From positions 86,673,960 through 86,737,959 of the forward strand of contig OX377206.1 in the NCBI GenBank assembly GCA_947396885.1: a stretch of 64,000 nt of DNA, in the 5' to 3' direction. The position numbers were made by a program, and so were the translations under genes. A model generated the notes under the pieces. The model did not search any database, was not told where the DNA came from, and worked only from the letters and a program-made list of their open reading frames with translations. This DNA comes from Heligmosomoides polygyrus polygyrus. Its lineage: Eukaryota > Nematoda > Chromadorea > Rhabditida > Heligmosomidae. This document shows, one piece after another, positions 48,601-55,219 of this stretch. Within the stretch, counting starts at the first letter, position 1; each line of letters begins with the position of its first letter.

Positions 48601-51051
48601 ATAGTACAGCATCTGCGGCCATCTAAGGATCAGGTTAATATCCCTGGTGTTGATCGGGACTATAGTGAAGGAAGTCAACCTGCTTCCGACTCTCCAAGTA
48701 GTTCAGCCATCTGGGATTTGCATGCCGATATTTTCACAATTCGGGCGTGTGTAGCGCAGTCGGAGGAGGCGCGACTGTCGCGTGCACCCGATACCAGGTT
48801 CCTGGTTCGGATTTCCCGCCCAGGCCAACCAAGCCTTCCATCCCTCCGGGGTCGGTGAATTGGTACCAGACTTGTCTGGGAAGGATAGAGCGCTGACTTA
48901 TTCATCGGCTGGCCACCGCAAGTCATTGTATGGCCAAATACGCATTCATGTCGCCTCCACGACATCCCGTAGAAGTAGAATGCGCTGGCGCATCCCAGAA
49001 GGGATTGAGTAACGCCGTCCTTTATCCTTTATCCTTTATTTTCACAAGAGCGGCTAGTGCAGTCGCAGGACACTCTTGCTGTCGCCTGCACCTCGAAAGT
49101 AGGTTATTGGTTCGGATCCTGTTCAGGCAAACCAAACCTTTTTTCAGAGGTTGGCAGTGTGTGTATTATAGAATTTGTCTAGGAAGAATAAAAACTAGCT
49201 TCTCCGTTCGCTTTCCACTTCAGTGATAGGTGAATAGCACAATCAAAGCGCTTTCACTTTCGGGTAGAAATAGAATGCGTGGCGCATCTGGCGAAAAGAT
49301 GGCTTAACGCATTCCCTTTATCCTTCATGCTATCTCCAGAAGCCAAATAATAGAACCAGTGACTAATAGTGAATTTGGTTATCAGGTGTCTAGGGGAATG
49401 CCAAACTCTTCCTGTTCAAGGCAGTAATGATTGTTCCGAAACGGCTAGATACAACTGTATCTCTGGCACACCTTTCACCTCAATTTCAGTAGCACGTAGC
49501 TTTATTCTTAATACCAGCAATGATTTTCGAGCGATCCCCCTAAGAAGGGGTGAAATTTGGACAAAAATCGGTGTTATCGACCGCTATTGATGACCTGGTC
49601 GACTTTTTTATCCGTCGTTTACCGGCCATAACGAACTAGTGTTTTCGCCAAAAAATGATTAGTTCTGAGCATGAATCAAGGATATTGACAGAGTTGTTGT
49701 AGAGAACTTTTGGACTGAACGAGCGGATAGATTGGCAAATCTGTTTCTTAGCTTAGGCGGGACAGAATATGTTTGGCATTTTGACTGAATTGAAAGCAGA
49801 GCAAAAAACTGCAGCGCTAATGTAGAACAATGGAGCCAAGCTGTGACCACGACAACTCAGGAAATAAATACCAGAGGTCAACCACAGGTGAACTTCCGGT
49901 GATAATAATTTAAAATGACAACGCAAGCTAGTTTTGCTCAGGAGATTAAGCTTGCAGTGCAGGGTAAACTGGAGGTGTTAAAGTAAAAATAATAGATTTC
50001 CTATTCAGCATGTCCGTTGAGAAAGGACCCAAATAAGTTTAATATTTGCTGATGCTAACGAAGACGCTATTTCAGTCTGTTGACCGAGGTTGGCAGAAAG
50101 AAGGGCTTACACATGATTCACGAGCAAATTGATTTGACTTGGTACGGAAGTCCCACAGTGAATGCCTACATCTTGCAAAAAAAAACTCAAACAATCCCCT
50201 CAAAACTTTGTTGATCTATTGGAGGAAAATCGGACACTAGTGAACGATTTTTCTATAGTGTTTCCATGATATCACAGCTATCCTCGCCACAGCATCACTC
50301 CATCGTTCTACATAAACGGCTGAATTTTTGTGGTCATCGTAGGCTTAGTGAAAACATCCGTTACTTACAAGGGGAGGGTCTGAAGCGTATGTCTGAACGG
50401 GGGAGCGAGTCATATAGGATATAACGTCTGAAAATGGTATAGACGTCAGAATCCCCCAAATCTCAACCAATCAGTTGAAGTGCAAAAGTGCTGCAACACA
50501 GAGGAACCGAACCCGTCCTTCCTCTCATGAAGCAACCCCACTTCCTCTGAGCTCCGAGCAGCTTGCCGGCAGAGCCATCGCGGGCGTACAAGACGCTCAA
50601 ACTCGTTATTCGCCTTATTCCATTTAAATTCGAATTTAAAAACCCCTTACTCCTTGAGTTTAACGATTTGGCAAAAATAAACGCATTTTTACACTAATTG
50701 AGGGATGAGGACTCTCCCTATATGACTCGCTCCCCCCGTTCAGACATACGCTTCATACCCTTTCCTTGTTAGAATCATACCGGCACCACAACCCATGACG
50801 TGGTTTCAGGTGCGCCATGTCGTAACGAACTTATCCATCAAATCACAGATGCGTTCTTCCGCATCTTGGTCGTCGGCATGGTCATCAATCCGTTGATCAC
50901 CATCTGGACACAGCGCATCTATCGTATGCATCTGCTGAAGTTCTTCGGTAGGTGTCAGGACAGTCGAGACGACACCGAGGTCAGCACCCGGACGCAGACC
51001 GTCAAATGGAACAACACCATCGAATCGACGCCGTTAACGACGGCGTTGTGA
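24528..51051 (+). CDS. class A-like seven-transmembrane receptor, six exons
   Basis: The spliced product is 314 residues, predicted in the plasma membrane. Exons are 24528-24680, 33794-33948, 34557-34704, 46771-46920, 47811-47907 and 50810-51051, with intron phases 0, 2, 0, 0 and 1 that join in frame. Landmarks: Asn32 (TM1), Asp61 in NMTFAD (TM2), Cys83 before TM3 and Cys155 in a short ECL2, Trp135 (TM4), TM5 about 163-190, Pro224 in TCLPYR (TM6), Asn261-Pro262 (TM7). The DRY site reads Asp107-Lys-Leu, the CWxP Trp is Cys222, and NPxxY ends in Thr265. Asn2 is in an Asn-Gly-Thr sequon. The C-terminus Thr-Ala-Leu fits a class I PDZ ligand. The start is the first ATG after an in-frame TAG (24525-24527); an AG at 24516-24517 could be a trans-splice site. 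The ligand and subfamily are not recognisable; a peptide or amine receptor is possible. Introns 1 and 3 are full of transposons. Confidence 0.9.
24905..25150. repeat. degenerate tandem of a GGACACTTTCC/AACTG motif
   Basis: Loose repeats of roughly 20-25 bases: TCAAACTGGACACTTTCCAA, then CAAACTGAGAACTTCTCAA, TTTAAACTGTTCACTTCTC and TCAATCTGGACAGCTTCCAG. The same motif family occurs at 3890-4020, 30030-30250, 33300-33450 and 43385-43445. Confidence 0.6.
26460..26528. repeat. (TTTTA)n-type low-complexity AT repeat
   Basis: Imperfect TTTTATTTTTATTTT units with no coding content. Confidence 0.85.
27240..27524 (-). repeat. SINE-A copy, near consensus
   Basis: Reverse-orientation SINE-A from AATAAAGGGCGGCGCTACTC to GACTGCGCTACACGCGCCC, within receptor intron 1. 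The 147-codon frame at 27322-27765 starts in it and is not a gene. Confidence 0.9.
27525..27927. other. unassigned spacer between two SINE-A copies
   Basis: About 400 bp, less AT-rich than the surrounding intron, with open frames in several registers (for example 27683-27943, +, basic). No domain is recognised. Confidence 0.35.
27928..28218 (+). repeat. SINE-A copy, near consensus
   Basis: Forward SINE-A: GGGCGCGTGTAGCGTAGCGG head, box B-like GGTTCAGATTTCCCGCC, tail GTAACGCTGTCCTTTACCC. With the copy at 27240-27524 it forms a diverging inverted pair. Confidence 0.9.
28264..28333 (-). ncRNA. tRNA-like cloverleaf (SINE-B), left arm
   Basis: Identical to the right-arm copy, transcribed leftward and therefore out of the palindrome. 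Acceptor GCGCCGG/CTGGCGC pairs over 7 positions with one G-U. The D-stem is GTGT/ACAT, the anticodon stem pairs 4 of 5, and the T-arm GCGGGTTCGAGTCCCGC is perfect. The anticodon loop CCGGAAA would give GGA but lacks U33, and there is no long variable arm as expected for tRNA-Ser. Probably a tRNA-derived repeat with an intact pol III promoter. Confidence 0.6.
28551..28620 (+). ncRNA. tRNA-like cloverleaf (SINE-B), right arm
   Basis: The same 70-base cloverleaf, transcribed rightward. The downstream flank AGTTTTGATCGCAACAAAAC matches the other SINE-B copies at 20256 and 23573, showing that the right end keeps the ordinary family flank while the left end does not. Confidence 0.6.
29538..29777 (-). 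repeat. SINE-A copy, diverged and shortened
   Basis: AATAAAGGATAGAGGACGGC tail, AGTCGCAATTTGAAAGCGAA body, CCGACTCCGCTACCACGCGC head. About 50 bp of the central body (the TGGTACCAATTCACCGACC region) is missing. Confidence 0.8.
30030..30250. repeat. degenerate AATTGGACACTTC tandem
   Basis: GTCAAATTGGACACTTCTAA, GTCAAATAGGACATTTTTC, AAAACTAGACACTCTTCTAA and CAAACTAAACACTATTC, spaced about 25 bases apart at the start. Same family as 24905-25150. Confidence 0.6.
31268..31646. other. unassigned 120-codon open region on both strands
   Basis: Open for 120 codons on + (31284-31646) and 123 on - (31268-31639), with moderate GC in an AT-rich intron. Neither product shows a recognised domain. Could be a decayed transposon or exon fragment; no splice context joins it to the receptor. 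Confidence 0.3.
31885..32150. repeat. TTCGAA-rich array
   Basis: Irregular repeats of ATTCGAATATTCGAAA-type sequence, with ATTCGAA or TTCGA about every 15-30 bases. Related arrays occur at 43530-44120, 44400-44520 and 45925-46215. Confidence 0.75.
33794..33948 (+). CDS. receptor exon 2 (TM2 and TM3)
   Basis: After CCTTTTCAG the exon reads IIVINMTFADLIMCLCYML, then Cys83 and the start of TM3. It ends in phase 2 at CTAGTTTG|GTGAGT. Confidence 0.92.
34075..34440 (+). mobile_element. TIR element with tRNA-like core, 3'-truncated
   Basis: The start ACAAGGGAAGGGTCTTAAGC and TTTGAACGGGGAGAGCGAG match the termini of 50366-50769. A tRNA-like stretch (GAAGCGCAGTGGATAGTGAC box A, GAGTTCGATCCTCCGG box B, about 34292-34357) is followed by TTTGCATTTCAACTGATTGG, also found inverted in the other copy. 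The right terminal repeat is absent. Lies in receptor intron 2. Confidence 0.65.
34557..34704 (+). CDS. receptor exon 3 (end of TM3, ICL2, TM4)
   Basis: Completes Trp103, then LNVDKLIFIQFPLHYY (a DRY variant with Pro in ICL2) and TM4 with Trp135. It ends ATATCG|GTTCGT, phase 0; the donor is a weaker match to consensus. Confidence 0.92.
35174..35294. mobile_element. hairpin MITE, ~120 bp
   Basis: Left arm CAGAGCTCGTTGCGAGCTTT and CCACATGTAATATTGT; right arm ACAATATTACATCTGCGGAA and AGCTCGCAACGAGCTGAG. Loop of about 46 bases. A relative with the same AATATT ends is at 42315-42382. Confidence 0.7.
35920..36054. mobile_element. palindromic hairpin element, 135 bp
   Basis: Near-perfect inverted repeat: GGCCTTTGTCATACCATCGC and TCACCCCCAGCGACGCCTAA pair with TTAGGCGTCGCTCGGGTGAG and CGATGGTATGACAAGGGCC. 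CCATATCGAT/ATCGATATGG forms the inner stem around CGGGCGGCGCGATGGA. Non-coding; the two 61-codon frames are palindrome shadows. Confidence 0.85.
36870..37148 (+). other. unassigned 92-codon open frame
   Basis: The N-terminal third is very hydrophobic (Phe/Leu-rich) because of T-rich DNA. TTTCTTGCAG at about 36998-37007 looks like an acceptor, but no partner exon is evident. Not supported as a gene. Confidence 0.2.
37380..39500 (-). pseudogene. BEL/Pao retrotransposon gag remnant
   Basis: Read leftward, a coiled-coil region (39274-38927, rich in Lys/Glu) is followed by a DUF1759-type segment (38885-38715, containing DWENFWILFNANVHSRPIQ). A continuation with QLRDKGEQVGS lies near 38510, then LLDALDKYIFSKEKLV (about 37880-37835) and a CCHC knuckle CMYCGQEHKTAAC (about 37760-37722). 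Order and spacing fit a BEL/Pao gag. Frameshifts near 39200, 38715 and 38600 plus stops inactivate it. A ~430 bp insertion (about 38010-38440) splits it between the LRDKGE block and the next helix. No pol follows on the downstream side. Confidence 0.75.
38010..38440. mobile_element. insertion within the gag remnant
   Basis: Unrelated to gag. It begins near CCGAGGTTGCGTGTAGCGGC (resembling a tRNA-like head) and has an AT-rich centre and a GC-rich right part containing CCGATATTATCGGCAATATC. The 142-codon + strand frame at 38246-38674 crosses its edge and is not a gene. Identity unknown. Confidence 0.45.
39595..39913 (-). repeat. probable BEL/Pao LTR
   Basis: Read leftward it starts TGTCACACCATGTGCCGCG and ends about 320 bp later near GGACCGCTACTCACGAATTT. 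An AATTTGGTGCATCGACCAAC segment that could be the primer-binding region follows immediately before gag. The position between leader and gag supports LTR identity. No second LTR copy was found, so the exact ends are uncertain. Confidence 0.5.
39955..39971. repeat. short (TTTA)n
   Basis: Four or so TTTA units just outside the putative LTR. Confidence 0.8.
40147..40735 (-). pseudogene. BEL/Pao pol fragment (RNase H-integrase junction)
   Basis: Read leftward in two overlapping frames (40735-40376, then 40428-40147). The first has FIQETVARRYKRRIQLLPLF. The second has LNPYLDQQGILCGK, LSEELNFPMLIL and a trailing Leu-Ile-Ile-Glu-Leu-Phe-Arg-Arg-Arg segment. This is the spacer and zinc-binding region that precedes the integrase core in BEL/Pao polyproteins. 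The Cys/His ligands are largely degraded. The integrase core is absent; the sequence stops about 230 bp before the LTR. Confidence 0.7.
40770..41353. repeat. 585 bp direct duplication, copy 1
   Basis: Nearly identical to 41550-42133 at a constant offset of 780 bases, from CACCTTTCTAGCACCCGATC to CTTCCAACATTACTCC. Differences are few (for example CCCATTCATAAAT versus CACATTCATAAAT). Includes CTCACCCACGGTCCGTCCTC. A moderately GC-rich segment at 41190-41330 is open in two - strand frames. Confidence 0.9.
41354..41549. repeat. spacer related to 42530-42730
   Basis: CAAATAGTACATTGTGGAAA, CACTGGACCGATTCAGAAAA and CTCTCTAAAGCTGCACCGAG recur in order at 42530-42730, and part recurs at 40660-40770, so the region is a series of three diverged units. 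Confidence 0.7.
41550..42133. repeat. 585 bp direct duplication, copy 2
   Basis: Second copy. After ATTACTCC at its end the sequence diverges to ATACAGGGCCCTAATAACGC. The 98-codon - strand frame (41983-42279) crosses this boundary and resembles no known protein. Confidence 0.9.
42315..42382. mobile_element. short hairpin
   Basis: AATACTGCAGCG and AAGCCCCACAACCTT pair with AAGGTTGTGGGGCTT and CGCTGTAATATT around a TCCTCTAG loop. A run of 12 C precedes it. Confidence 0.75.
43173..43355. mobile_element. TIR MITE, ~183 bp
   Basis: Left end GGGCCGTATTCATCAACGAC; right end GTAAGTCGTTGATGAATCCG followed by ACCCC. The ATTCATCAACGACTTAC terminal repeat is perfect over 17 bases. The internal 70-codon frame is not coding. 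Confidence 0.8.
43385..43445. repeat. AAAGTGTCCAATT motif copy
   Basis: TTTGAAAATGCCCAATTTGT followed by TTGAAAAGTGTCCAATTCGA. Inverted relative of the GGACACTTTCC family. Confidence 0.55.
43530..44120. repeat. TTCGAA-rich array
   Basis: About 30-36 base units of the form GTTCGAACATTATTCGAAATCGAAGATNGCGAA run from 43590 to 43830, then resume at 43975-44115 in inverted sense. The 175-codon + and 170-codon - frames are open because the repeat lacks stops; they are not genes. Confidence 0.8.
45925..46215 (+). repeat. ~42 bp tandem array, about 7 units
   Basis: Unit: AAAAATCGAGTTATTCGATT, GTTCGACTTTCGAAGACGGC, GA. The 42 bp period is a multiple of three, so all frames stay open, producing 116-169 codon pseudo-ORFs with a 14-residue repeat (ELFDCSIFEDGEKS-like). 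Low substitution between units suggests recent expansion. Confidence 0.9.
46771..46920 (+). CDS. receptor exon 4 (ECL2, TM5, start of ICL3)
   Basis: After ATTTTCAG it reads GGCDRVLINPYIYMPI, supplying Cys155, then TM5 and a basic STRSETRQRT segment. Ends AGAACG|GTACGA, phase 0. Confidence 0.92.
46921..47810 (+). other. receptor intron 4 (0.9 kb)
   Basis: GTACGA donor and GACGTTTAG acceptor. A 105-codon - strand frame (47341-47658) has a basic, low-similarity product and is not supported as a gene. Confidence 0.75.
47811..47907 (+). CDS. receptor exon 5 (TM6)
   Basis: Short exon reading KLFHRLFFLFSSTLWTFFTC, then LPYRILYLLNML. It carries the TM6 Pro224. Ends ATGTTGT|GTAAGT, phase 1. The exon is 97 bases and easily missed because no ATG frame marks it. 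Confidence 0.9.
48290..48566 (-). repeat. SINE-A copy, diverged
   Basis: GAGGGATAAAGTGTAGAAG tail remnant, CGTGGCCAGCCGATGGGCAA body, CTCCGACTGCGCCACCATG head. Part of the central TGGTACC block is deleted. Confidence 0.8.
48746..49040 (+). repeat. SINE-A copy, near consensus
   Basis: GGGCGTGTGTAGCGCAGTCG head, box B-like TGGTTCGGATTTCCCGCC, full body, and a tail with several TTTATCC units. Inverted relative to the neighbour at 48290-48566. Confidence 0.92.
49046..49328 (+). repeat. SINE-A copy, degenerate
   Basis: AGCGGCTAGTGCAGTCGCAG head, GGTTCGGATCCTGTTCAGG, ATAGAATGCGTGGCGCATCT, and a CTTTATCCTTCA tail, in tandem with the preceding copy. Confidence 0.75.
50366..50769 (-). mobile_element. 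TIR element with internal tRNA-like sequence
   Basis: Termini of about 50 bp: ACAAGGGGAGGGTCTGAAGC at the left and the complement of GCTTCATACCCTTTCCTTGT-type sequence at the right, both with CGTTCAGACATACG-like cores. TTA flanks both ends, a plausible 3-base target duplication. The interior (50460-50580) holds, on the - strand, the same tRNA-like/GCATTTCAACTGATTGG block seen at 34075-34440. It ends 40 bp before the last receptor exon. Confidence 0.75.
50810..51051 (+). CDS. receptor exon 6 (TM7 and C-tail)
   Basis: Completes Cys235, then APCRNELIHQITDAFFRILV, the TM7 sequence GMVINPLITIW, a basic QRIYRMHLLKFF helix-8-like segment, and a polar tail ending ESTPLTTAL before TGA. Confidence 0.93.
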
Positions 51052-51294
51052 CATCACGACGTCGTCATCGTCGGCTTTCCTCATCTTCAACTGTCTTCTC
51101 ATCCGCTCTAGTGCCAACAAATCTTTCACCAAATCGTTGTTGTACCCTCCAGTGTTCTGTGCTATTTGTTGTTCTGTTTATCCGCTTCCGCTTCTGCTCG
51201 TAACTGTACATTCATATGTGCTCTTCAGCCCTTGTACATAGACGTCAAACGTCCATTAAATAGATCTCGACTTTAGCGCAATAGTCTCTCGTGC

Positions 51295-51300
51295 AATAAA
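51295..51300 (+). terminator. candidate polyadenylation signal of the receptor gene
   Basis: AATAAA lies 244 bases after the stop codon; a weaker ATTAAA is at about 51255. Either could define the 3' end. Confidence 0.45.
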
Positions 51301-51632
51301 TGAACCTGTAAAGCAAATCTATGTATCAAATCAGGTGCGTACTTCTGAGAACATATTACAGCTCTCACTATACTATGCGCTCTTGTAATATAAGCTTACC
51401 ACCTTCGTGCACTGATGAACTGTGAGCTTGATATGGTAAATTCTTCATCATTGCCCTTGTTTTCTGCTCTTATGCGTCAGCACTTCTCATGGGCTTCTGG
51501 AGTGTTGCTTTTCTATGGAAATGTGGAGCAGCCTTCTTAGCTATTCTCGGTGCAAGTCTAAAGAGTGGGATCACCATGTTATCTCTTCCGCATTTGGCAG
51601 TATTACCCGCTACATGTCGCGAAAGCGCACCA

Positions 51633-51767
51633 TGGGGATGCGGGAACGCGCCTTTGCTCTCACCGTAACCGGAGCAGCCAACCAGGCGCTGGCTCAGTCG
51701 CACAGGCTGGGCACACGATCGGCTGCCGTGATTACGGTGTGAATAATGGCGCGTTCCCGCACCCCCG
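51633..51767. mobile_element. hairpin element, GC-rich arms
   Basis: GGGGATGCGGGAACGCGCC (51634-51652) pairs with GGCGCGTTCCCGCACCCC (51748-51765), with further pairing of CTCACCGTAA and TTACGGTGTG. Non-coding. Confidence 0.65.
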
Positions 51768-51869
51768 TTGTACGTTCTCGCATCCTCTCGGTGCGTCTCC
51801 ACGACGTGTACCGTTTTACCCTCTCCAAATCAGCGAGAGTGGTCCAGTATTCTGTACACGATTCCGTGC

Positions 51870-52400
51870 CTAGCTTCTCTAATTTAAAAGCGTTTGGATA
51901 AATTCGCCAGATTTTGGGAGTGAACCCCACGCCCTTTCTAGACCTGTGCCAATTCTTCTGCTCTACTAAATTTATTTTGTTCATTTCCACTTTTGTCTTC
52001 GTGATCGATATCTATTATATTTATCTCGTTGAACTGTAACATTATTGACAGAAAGAAAGCTATACATTTACGGCGAATCTCAGTTGCACTAGGAAAGGCA
52101 GAATCTGATGTGTCAAACAATAGCGCTAAGAAACAACGCATGGGGCGTACCGAACAACTATGCACATAGGATCCGCCCATTAATGAAGCTTGCCCCAAAA
52201 AGCGTACGCACGGCCTCAATTGGCGGAAGTCGTTAGCCGTTTTAAATACGGTGAAGTCTTCGGCAGTATTAATTCAAGCGCGAAGAAGTAATATACACAG
52301 CATTGTGAGAATGCGTCATGTATTCAGCAGTCATAATTCAGCGTTCAACGATGCCTAGCCAATCGATAGTCCAACCGCTGCTATTCTGAAGTTATGCGGT
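51870..52400. other. no gene recognised
   Basis: No splice-bounded exon or repeat family was identified. - strand frames of 93-98 codons have no domain. Confidence 0.4.
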
Positions 52401-52402
52401 AT

Positions 52403-52445
52403 TGAATAAGGATAAAAGGATAGAGGACGCCGTTATTCACTCCTT
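52403..52445 (-). repeat. SINE-A stub at the 5' edge of the RTE remnant
   Basis: GAATAAGGATAAAAGGATAG and GGACGCCGTTATTCACTCC are the reversed SINE-A tail; the rest of the SINE is missing where the LINE-derived sequence starts. Confidence 0.75.
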
Positions 52446-52494
52446 TTTTCCAACTCGACTTTGAGGAAATGATGAGGACGGCCATCTTCTCATG

Positions 52495-54090
52495 GGCCGC
52501 AAGAAGGCATTGAAGCGATAGTGCGATTACTTTAAGGAAATCTCTACAGTAGAATTTCGTCATCCAGCCATCCCTCAACGGCTCCAACCCACGGCCCCGT
52601 CCGAAAGATCACCGTGGAGGAGACTGAAGCGGCTGTGAAGAAGATGAGGCCAGGCAAAGCGACTGGGCCCGACGACATGGCAGCTGATCTGTGGAAATCA
52701 AAGCTATGGTACCCTGCTGAGTGGTTGGCGAAGTTCTTTAACCAGGTTGTGGCGGAGAAGAAGGTGCCTGAGTGGGGCGCCAAAGCACGACAATTCCGAT
52801 TTGGAAGAAGAAGGGCAGTCCTGCAGACTGCTCCAGTTACCGTCCGATTCGCTTGCTTTCGCACAGCATGAAGATCTTTGAGCGAGTTGTCGATGGACGA
52901 ATTCGGGACATCGTCCAGCTTTCCAGCAATCAGTGCGCCTTCGTAGCTGGCTGTGGCACCATTGATGCCATACACGCCGCCCGCCTCCTGTTAGAGAAGC
53001 ATCGCAAGAAACAGAAGCCATATCGCCTTTCTCGGCTTAGAGAAGGCCTTCGACCGCGTATCGCGTGAAGTGATATGGTACGCCCTGCGACATCATAGAG
53101 TTCCTGAAGAGCTCATAGAGTGGGTGCGAATTCTCTTCTCTTGTCCAATGAGTCGAGTTCAAGCTGCAGCTGGAACCTCGATGGAGTTTCCCATCTCTGT
53201 CGAGGTACACCAAGGTTCTGCGCTTTTCCCACTCCTCTTTGTTGTCGTCATGGATGCCATCAAACGAGATCTTCAGAAGCCCGTCGCCTGGACGTTGCTT
53301 TATGCTGATGACGGAATACTCACTAGCGAAGATAAAGATGAAGTCGAGCGAGAGGTGCAAGCTTGGTGTATTCGCTTGGAGCGGTTTGGACTTAAACTGA
53401 ACGTGAAGAAGACCGAATATCTAACGACGGACTTTACTGAGTCCAGCTCCATCAAGGTTAATGGCATCGAGTTCCCACGCGCTTCGGTTTTTAAGTACCT
53501 GGGATCAGCAGTAGCATCCGATGGCAATCTGATGACTGAAGTGAACTCACGCGTGAGTGCAGCTTGGTCCAAGTGACGTTCGTTGACTGCCGTGCTCTGC
53601 GATAGGAAGATACCAGAGCGCCTGAAGTCGAAGATCTACATAGTAGTCGTCCCGCCGATAGCAGTGTACGGCGCTAAGTGTTGGCCTGCGACCAAGGAAG
53701 TTAAATCGCGCCTCAGCGTCATGGACACGAGGATGCTGCGCTGGACGGCCGGAGTCACGCGCATGGACCGCATCCGAAACGATGCCATTTGGCAGAAGTT
53801 CGGTGTCGCGCCGATAGCCGACAAGATGCGCGAAGCTCGCTTACGATGGTACGGCTACCTTCTGCGTGGAAAGGAAGACAGCGTCCGTAAGATAGGCCTT
53901 AACTTCGAGGTAATAGGAAAGCGGCCTAGAGGGCGCCCGAAGCAGCGATGGGCTGATACGTTACATATGGACTTGAAAGTAGCTGGTGTCCACCTTGATC
54001 TAGTCATGGATCGGGAAAGGTGGCGTCATGACACCAGAATAGCGGACCCTGCCATGAAGCGGGACCAACGCTGAAGAAGAAGAAGATTGT
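52495..54090 (+). pseudogene. RTE-like non-LTR retrotransposon, 5'-truncated
   Basis: Encodes the reverse transcriptase half of a nematode LINE. It begins just before KITVEETEAAVKKMRPGKAT, continues through a SSYRPIRLLSHSMKIFERVV fingers region and palm, and keeps YADD at 53301-53312. The C-terminal region has KIYIVVVPPIAVYGAKCWP, RLRWYGYLLRGK and RGRPKQRW. Frameshifts occur near 52785 and 53030, and a TGA at 53574-53576 replaces a Trp codon. The endonuclease domain and 5' end are missing. It ends in a short (GAA)n tail (about 54072-54087), as RTE elements do. Long intact stretches suggest a fairly young insertion. Confidence 0.85.
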
Positions 54091-54094
54091 ATAG

Positions 54095-55215
54095 TGGGCA
54101 TACACATCTGTTGAAAATTTAGGTTTTATGGGTCTCGAGTGAAAAAAGAAACACACTAAAGACAAAGAAATCGACAAAAAATTTATTTTTAGGAAACAAT
54201 AGAACAATAGGAAAACAATAACAATATCGATTCAGTGAGATTTTTGAACGAAGGACTCTAAAATTGATCCCACTTCTGTCCATTTAGTCCGTCTTCTTAT
54301 TTCAACTAGCTTGAAAATCACGTAGAATCACCTTGAATATGAGAAATACCCGCGGATAGCTGAGTGAAACAGTCGGTAACACGATCTTTAATAAGTCTTC
54401 CAACTCTAGCCACAGATATGAAAGCAGTCGTGGCTGGGTGGTGAACGCCTACATTAACGTTCATACGCATATGGCTGAAGCCTAAGAATACGTGAATAAA
54501 AATCTGAGAAGGAAGGTACAGCGAATCAAGAAAACGAAATTTTACTCAGGACTACGCTTTCGAACGTTGAATATGAATATGTAAAAATAAAAAATGTGTT
54601 CAAAAAATGGAGAAATTTGCGGGTACCATGGAGATCGCAACAAAGTAGTTCAACAAACTTCTGCTAAGCTTGAAAAGTTGATTCGTCCGCAGTGATAGTC
54701 CTCCATCTGATTCTTGGATGACGAGGCTGTAAAAAAATCCTTATTTAACACCGCTGCCCCTACTCTGACCGATTTTTTCTGATGAACAATTAACACTTCT
54801 CGTCTGCAACTTGTTCGTAAATGAACATTAATTTTGCGTTTAAAACGCATTATTTTTAAATTCTAGTATTTTCGACATCGAAGAGTTGACGACAGCCCGT
54901 AGAAGTAGACTCGTCTCACACAAGCTTCGATCTTATCCCTTTCCTCCTAATAATATTAGTCTATCCGAATAGTTCTCAGCATTTTTGTTACTATTTTTCA
55001 TTTGTCTACTATTAAGTAAAAATTCGACTTGCATTGCGCATTAATGCTACTTTTTGCACAGAATTTTTCGCTCTATCTGAATAAATAATTTATGTTTCAA
55101 CGTTGTTTTATATTTCTGTTCTTTAAGGGTTTATTGAAGTATATCGAAGGAGCAATTCCGAATGACATTTTATTTTAACTTCAAATTGGGACAATAAACA
55201 GCCGAAACAGCTCGA
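54095..55215. other. AT-rich, no gene recognised
   Basis: No exon or known repeat is supported; short AT-rich frames only. Confidence 0.45.
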
Positions 55216-55219
55216 AAAA

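Larger units (their letters stand above)
47908..50809 (+). other. receptor intron 5 (2.9 kb)
   Basis: GTAAGT donor, TGGTTTCAG acceptor. Holds three SINE-A copies and a TIR element. 49330-50360 contains no recognised feature. Confidence 0.8.

Noticed and set aside
53120..53308. Cysteine-rich short frame in the RTE region
   Set aside because: Shadow of the reverse transcriptase frame, which has the YADD motif and family-wide similarity.
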